Shown here: one piece after another, positions 47,361 to 50,883 of the stretch
Layout of the letters: each line of letters opens with the position of its first letter
Numbering within the stretch: position 1 is the stretch's first letter
NCBI GenBank assembly: GCA_003208835.1
Contig: QCVD01000016.1
Location: 1-50,883, forward strand
DNA length: 50,883 nt
Reading direction: 5' to 3'
Source: Synechococcus sp. AG-683-C23
Lineage (GTDB): Bacteria; Cyanobacteriota; Cyanobacteriia; PCC-6307; Cyanobiaceae
Program-made: the position numbers and the translations under genes
Notes under the pieces: model-generated
The model's input: the letters and a program-made list of their open reading frames with translations, nothing else
Database searches by the model: none
Told to the model about the DNA's origin: nothing

Positions 47361-47504
47361 ATGGCCGCCTTTACCCTCGATTTGATGGCTCAGCTGCCCG
47401 AGGCTTATCAAGCCTTTTCACCGCTGATCGACATCCTTCCCTTGATCCCGGTGTTTTTCCTCCTACTTGCCTTTGTCTGGCAAGCATCCGTCGGTTTCCG
47501 CTGA
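47361..47504 (+). CDS. psbK: Photosystem II subunit PsbK
   Basis: A 47-residue precursor of PsbK, a one-helix PSII core subunit. The mature N-terminus resembles KLPEAY (here [19 protein letters not shown]) and the single membrane helix reads [19 protein letters not shown] 47361 gives a short cleaved leader, as in orthologues; a GTG at 47322 in frame is less likely. It lies right after tgt, an arrangement common in cyanobacteria. Confidence 0.95.
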   Translation: MAAFTLDLMAQLPEAYQAFSPLIDILPLIPVFFLLLAFVWQASVGFR

Positions 47505-47508
47505 TTCT

Positions 47509-48249
47509 TCAGCCAGCTTTGACAACCTGCCAAACGAAGGCCGGTAAAGCCAACATGCGTCTCCAGCGGCTTGGTTCTTGAACCAGTCGATAAAGCCACT
47601 CGATTTGCATCCGACACATCCAGTTGGCTGCTCTTTTTTTGGCACCAGCCCATACATCAAAGCTTCCGCCGACTCCCATCCACAACCCGGATTGTCCTTG
47701 TTGGACACGTTGTGACCAGGTTTCTTGGCGAGGAATCCCCAGCGCAATTAAGACCAAATCGGGTTGAAGTGTTTTGAGTTCTGATTCCAAGCCAGGCCAA
47801 GCCTCATCCGATTGATAGCCATCGACTGTGAGAACCAGGTTGAGTCCGGGAAGCTGCTGAGGCAGGGTTGTCCTTAATGAATCCATCACGGTCGGGGATG
47901 CCCCGATCAAGGCAACGCTCCAGTCGTGGGAGGCCGCATAGGTCAACAGGGTCCACGCCAGTTCGATCCCTGCACTCTTGACCACACGCACCCCTTGTTT
48001 GGAGAGAGCCCAAACGACGCCTGCCCCATCAGGAATCACGAGTTGAGCGGTCTGGATTGCAGCACCAAGCTGGTCATCCTCCCGTGCTGCCATCGTCATC
48101 TCCGCATTGAGCGTGACAATGCGGCCACCTCCATTGGCATGGAGGCCCAACGCAGTAGCTAGTACATCGCGGCAAGCATCCACTGGCACACCAAGAACAT
48201 GGCAGCGCCGGTAGTCATAAGGACTTGTCGTGACTGAATCCATGGTCAT
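47509..48249 (-). CDS. WecB/TagA/CpsF-family glycosyltransferase
   Basis: A 246-residue GT26-type glycosyltransferase, likely adding N-acetylmannosaminuronic acid or a related sugar to a lipid-linked intermediate of surface polysaccharide. Signatures: LNAEMTMAARED, the IPDGAGVVW block (PDG 73-75), VALIGASPTVMD, LIALGIPRQE (171-176) and MGVGGSFDVWAG. No membrane segment; peripheral at the membrane. ATG 48249 is 9 bases from the start codon of the divergent broken gene. Confidence 0.88.
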   Translation of the reverse strand: MTMDSVTTSPYDYRRCHVLGVPVDACRDVLATALGLHANGGGRIVTLNAEMTMAAREDDQLGAAIQTAQLVIPDGAGVVWALSKQGVRVVKSAGIELAWTLLTYAASHDWSVALIGASPTVMDSLRTTLPQQLPGLNLVLTVDGYQSDEAWPGLESELKTLQPDLVLIALGIPRQETWSQRVQQGQSGLWMGVGGSFDVWAGAKKRAANWMCRMQIEWLYRLVQEPSRWRRMLALPAFVWQVVKAG

Positions 48250-48258
48250 CCGTCCGCG

Positions 48259-49714
48259 ATGGAGAATTTAAGGGTGGTGATCGAGCCAGACATGGTTGTG
48301 TCCAAGACGGAACTCCCACAAGACGACAAGTGTCGTGATGACGTTCTTGAACGACTTGATCGAGCCATCGAGAGGGTGGTCCTTGGACGTCAGGATCCCA
48401 TTAGTGGCTTACTACCTGCCAGCACAGCGCACACGATTCATGGCAACTACGGAGATGCCTGGGTTCGCGACTGTGTTTATTCCATCCAATGCGTCTGGGG
48501 GCTCACCCTGGCCCATCGTCGGCGTGATGGGAACAGCAGCCCCAGAGCCTGGGAATTGGAGCAACGCGTGGTTGCGCTCATGCGCGGCCTGTTGCGCTCC
48601 ATGCTGCGCCAAGCGAACAAAGTTGAACGCTTTAAAAACAGTCTTGATCCGCTGGATGCACTTCATGCGAAATACGACGGAAGCTCGGGGGACCCCGTCG
48701 TTGCAGACCACGCTTGGGGTCACCTTCAGCTTGATGCCACTTCATTATTTCTTCTCCAGATTGGTCAGCTAACTCGAGGCGGATGTGCCGTGATTCGGAG
48801 TCGGGACGAAGCGGACTTCATCCAAAATTTGATCCACTACATCGCTAGGGCTTACCGCATACCCGATTACGGAATCTGGGAACGGGGTGATAAAGGCAAC
48901 CATGGCTGTCCAGAGCGCAATGCCAGCTCGATTGGCATGGCCAACGCTGCTCGACGGCAGCCTCACCCTGCAGCTCGGGCAACTCCTGTTGCTGCTCACA
49001 TCCGAACTGGCAGGGGAACAAAGCCTGAGTCAGGACGAGGCTTTTGAGATCCTCTGCTGCGAACCTCCTCACAAGATTCGCAGCCGTCTTCGCGCTGTAC
49101 TCACCGATGTGGAGCACGCCAAAGCCGCTCTACAACGCACTGAGCAGCTGCATGTGAGCGGGCGTGTGCAATGGACCGTTCCCGATCCCCTGGAACGCAG
49201 TCCCGGCAACGGAGATTGGCTGCAACACAGAATTCGCCTTGGTTCACTCCAGAAAGTGCCGCGCGATTTCTATGCGGGGATCTGGTCCTTGTTGCAGCAC
49301 TGCCGCGGCCTCGTGATCGGAGACAAATTGGAACGCCGCAACCGACTGAATAGCCGTCTTGTCCTTGAAAAAACCCCAGGTGAACGTAATTTCGCAACCC
49401 TGGTCGACCATCTCTTGAGCCGAATCGAAGCCCCGGAATACCGGCAGTTGTGTTGTGAATGTTTGCTGTCGCTTATGGCCTTTGTTGAGACCAACACCGA
49501 TGTGCGCTTTGACGATGATCTTGCACTCGATGTGGTGATCGGCCATGCAGTGCGAGTTGGATGGCAACACACCCACCCATCGATGGAACTAAACGAGTAC
49601 CCGAAGCACAAAGCCCATGCGTGGGGGCAGTTCTACCTGGCATCTCCCGGAGATTGTCGGCGCTGGCAGGTGATTGCCCTCAGAGAGCTGGCCGAGCAAA
49701 ACCGCCTGGTGTGA
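48259..49714 (+). pseudogene. Phosphorylase-kinase-alpha/GH15-like gene, internally deleted and frameshifted
   Basis: Two parts of one protein family lie in different frames. Frame 1 from ATG 48259 gives about 230 residues homologous to the start of the GH15-like regulatory alpha/beta subunits of phosphorylase kinase: PISGLLPAS, GDAWVRDCVYSIQCVWGLTLAHRR, WGHLQLDATSLFLLQIGQL, PDYGIWERGDKGN and NASSIGM. Frame 2, ending 49714, gives the C-terminal part: LLDGSLTLQLGQLLLLLTSELAG, a KVPRDFYAGIWSLLQHCRGL block and EAPEYRQLCCECLLSLMAFVETNTD. The several hundred middle residues of the family are missing. The join falls at 48929-48944, a 16-nt stretch that fits both frames. Short free-standing products are possible but would lack the middle of the (alpha/alpha)6 fold. 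Confidence 0.85.
48929..48944 (+). repeat. Deletion-junction microhomology
   Basis: CGATTGGCATGGCCAA. In frame 1 it gives S-I-G-M-A-(K/N), the expected continuation of the N-terminal part; in frame 2 it gives R-L-A-W-P-T, the expected entry to the C-terminal part. This is what remains if recombination between two short direct copies removed the middle of the gene. Confidence 0.6.
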
Positions 49715-49736
49715 GTCAGGGCACCTCAAGCGCGCC

Positions 49737-50744
49737 TTAAATCGGTGCACTGAGCGGATGGCCAGAGTCGGGATGTTCAACAGCCTGCTCGATCAAATCA
49801 GCCAGTTTGAGAGCTCTTGAAGCCTGGAGACCATCCACCGCAGGCGTCTCCCGCCCTCGCACGCATTGAAGGAAATGTTCCAGCTCGGCATACAAGGGTT
49901 CGATTGAGGTGGTGCTGACCTCCTCAATGAATCCATCGTTTCGATAAAGCAGCTCTCCGTGATCGGCAGACACCCACTGATGGGCACGACGGTGAATATG
50001 CAGGGTGTGATTGAGGAAATCCGTTTCGACCAAGCTGGAACGGCAATGCGCACTCAGGCTGCGAATTTTGCGATGGCTCATCTTGCTTGCCGTCAGGCTT
50101 GCCACAACCCCGTTCTCAAAACCAAGCGTGGCATTCACGTAATCGATGGGGCCGTCTGCGCTACGCCCTCCAGCAGCCGCTAATCGCACCACCGGGGCTC
50201 GGGCCAGCTCCAAGACCAAATCGATGTCGTGGATCATTAAATCCAGCACCACCGACACATCGTTCGCCCGATCGGAGTGGGGGCTATGACGACGGCCTTC
50301 CAACACCACGACCTCTTCATTCGCGACCACCTTGATGAGTTCTCGAAAAGCAGGATTAAACCGTTCGATATGCCCCACCTGGAGGAGGCGATGGGCCTGA
50401 TGGGCCGCGTTGATTAGAGCTGTGGCTTCGTCTTGGCTGGCGGCGATCGGTTTTTCGATCAAAACGTGCACCCCAGCTTGAAGACAGGCCAAACCGACCG
50501 GGTGATGCAGCATCGTCGGAACTGCGATGCAGACCGCTTCAACCTCAGACAACATCTTGCGGTAGTCCGCAAACCATCGGCAATCGAATTGTTCGGTGGC
50601 CAGGTGGCCGCGCTCAGGGTCTGGATCGGCCACGCCAATGAGATCACCGTCGCGAAGAAGGCTTAAGACCCTGGCGTGATGCCAGCCCATGTTGCCAATG
50701 CCGATCACCCCGACCTTTACCGGAACGATGGGGTCGGCAGACAT
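49737..50744 (-). CDS. Gfo/Idh/MocA-family NAD(P)-dependent oxidoreductase
   Basis: A 335-residue sugar/polyol-type dehydrogenase. The N-terminal Rossmann fold has GIGNMG (15-20) and the EKP motif at 97-99 with the catalytic-lysine region; the C-terminal domain has VLDLMIHDIDLVLEL with the conserved His. Members act on sugars, inositols or nucleotide sugars; the substrate is not determined. It is convergent with the broken gene (22 bases apart). Confidence 0.9.
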   Translation of the reverse strand: MSADPIVPVKVGVIGIGNMGWHHARVLSLLRDGDLIGVADPDPERGHLATEQFDCRWFADYRKMLSEVEAVCIAVPTMLHHPVGLACLQAGVHVLIEKPIAASQDEATALINAAHQAHRLLQVGHIERFNPAFRELIKVVANEEVVVLEGRRHSPHSDRANDVSVVLDLMIHDIDLVLELARAPVVRLAAAGGRSADGPIDYVNATLGFENGVVASLTASKMSHRKIRSLSAHCRSSLVETDFLNHTLHIHRRAHQWVSADHGELLYRNDGFIEEVSTTSIEPLYAELEHFLQCVRGRETPAVDGLQASRALKLADLIEQAVEHPDSGHPLSAPI

Positions 50745-50781
50745 CGGCTAGCCAAAAGAGATGTGGGAAGACTATCGGCCC

Positions 50782-50883
50782 TCAGTCGGAAACCTCGTCC
50801 GAGGTCGGCAGAATCAGTCGAACCCGATCAATACGCGGTCCAGCCATCACGGTGATCTCAAACTGCAAACCATGGAAACTCAA
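50782..50883 (-). CDS. 3' end of a CorC/HlyC-type (CBS/CNNM) transporter gene, partial
   Basis: The last 33 codons of a minus-strand gene that continues past the window edge: the segment HGLQFEITVMAGPRIDRVRLILP resembles the C-terminal transporter-associated domain of hemolysin-C/CorC/CNNM proteins, membrane proteins linked to Mg/Co homeostasis. Only the C-terminus is seen, so the call is tentative. Confidence 0.55.
   Translation of the reverse strand: MSFHGLQFEITVMAGPRIDRVRLILPTSDEVSD

Overview
The window reads as a stretch of core chromosome from a marine unicellular cyanobacterium of the Synechococcus/Prochlorococcus lineage, most like a moderate-GC marine Synechococcus. The grounds are photosynthesis and cyanobacterium-specific genes: rpaA, rpaB, ycf3, ycf34, psbK, seven NDH-1 subunits, crtB/crtP, rbcR, a PedR-type regulator and several cyanobacterial DUF families (UPF0367, DUF3172, DUF1997, DUF4079, DUF3155). 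The lineage is inferred from protein similarity and gene order known to me; no database search was possible. There is no rRNA, prophage, insertion sequence, CRISPR array or recognisable defence island. Coding density is very high, and many neighbouring genes overlap by 4 bp.

Layout, left to right. 1-2.2 kb: UPF0367 gene, an ECF/CbiO-type ABC ATPase, tRNA-Asn with a terminator, then the response regulator rpaA. 2.2-6.1 kb (minus): a copper P-type ATPase, tmk and holB, joined by 4-bp overlaps. 6.2-8.1 kb: ycf3 and, convergent to it, radA. 8.2-12.9 kb: rpaB followed by plsX-fabH-fabD-plsC, a tight fatty-acid/phospholipid initiation cluster. 12.8-14.3 kb (minus): ycf34, tsaB and a DUF218 protein. 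14.3-16.1 kb: CCA-adding enzyme, a small RRM protein and a strong terminator. 16.1-18.4 kb (minus): crtP-crtB. 18.5-25.5 kb: ndhM, a DUF3172 gene, rbcR (minus), a Z-ISO/NnrU-type gene, ndhF, ndhD and a LapA-like gene. 25.6-28.9 kb: scpA, a sugar-nucleotide transferase, metF (minus) and pedR-like. 28.9-36.3 kb (minus): murJ, gltA, ndhA-I-G-E, nadK, a CYTH protein and a short conserved-looking ORF. 36.4-40.7 kb: sfsA, amt1, ispH and DUF1997. 40.8-43.9 kb: DUF4079, purH, an esterase and DUF3155. 44.2-47.5 kb: a Hik2-like histidine kinase, cobS, tgt and psbK. 47.5-50.9 kb: a WecB/TagA glycosyltransferase, a broken phosphorylase-kinase-alpha/GH15-like gene, a Gfo/Idh/MocA oxidoreductase and the 3' end of a CorC/HlyC-type gene.

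Functionally the window combines light and redox signalling (RpaA, RpaB, PedR-like, Hik2-like, RbcR), photosystem assembly (Ycf3, PsbK), cyclic/respiratory electron flow (NDH-1), carotenoid and isoprenoid supply (IspH, CrtB, CrtP, Z-ISO-like), lipid initiation, nitrogen uptake (Amt1) and housekeeping.

I did not find an undescribed multi-gene system. The most distinctive observation is at 48259-49714. The two ends of a phosphorylase-kinase-alpha-like protein sit in different reading frames, joined exactly at a 16-nt segment readable as part of either end, as expected if a large internal segment was lost by recombination between short repeats. Other points worth a check are the Z-ISO-like gene near crtB/crtP, a 12-bp hairpin between ndhF and ndhD, a palindrome between cobS and tgt, the long N-terminal extension of PlsX, and repeated 3' overlaps between convergent genes.
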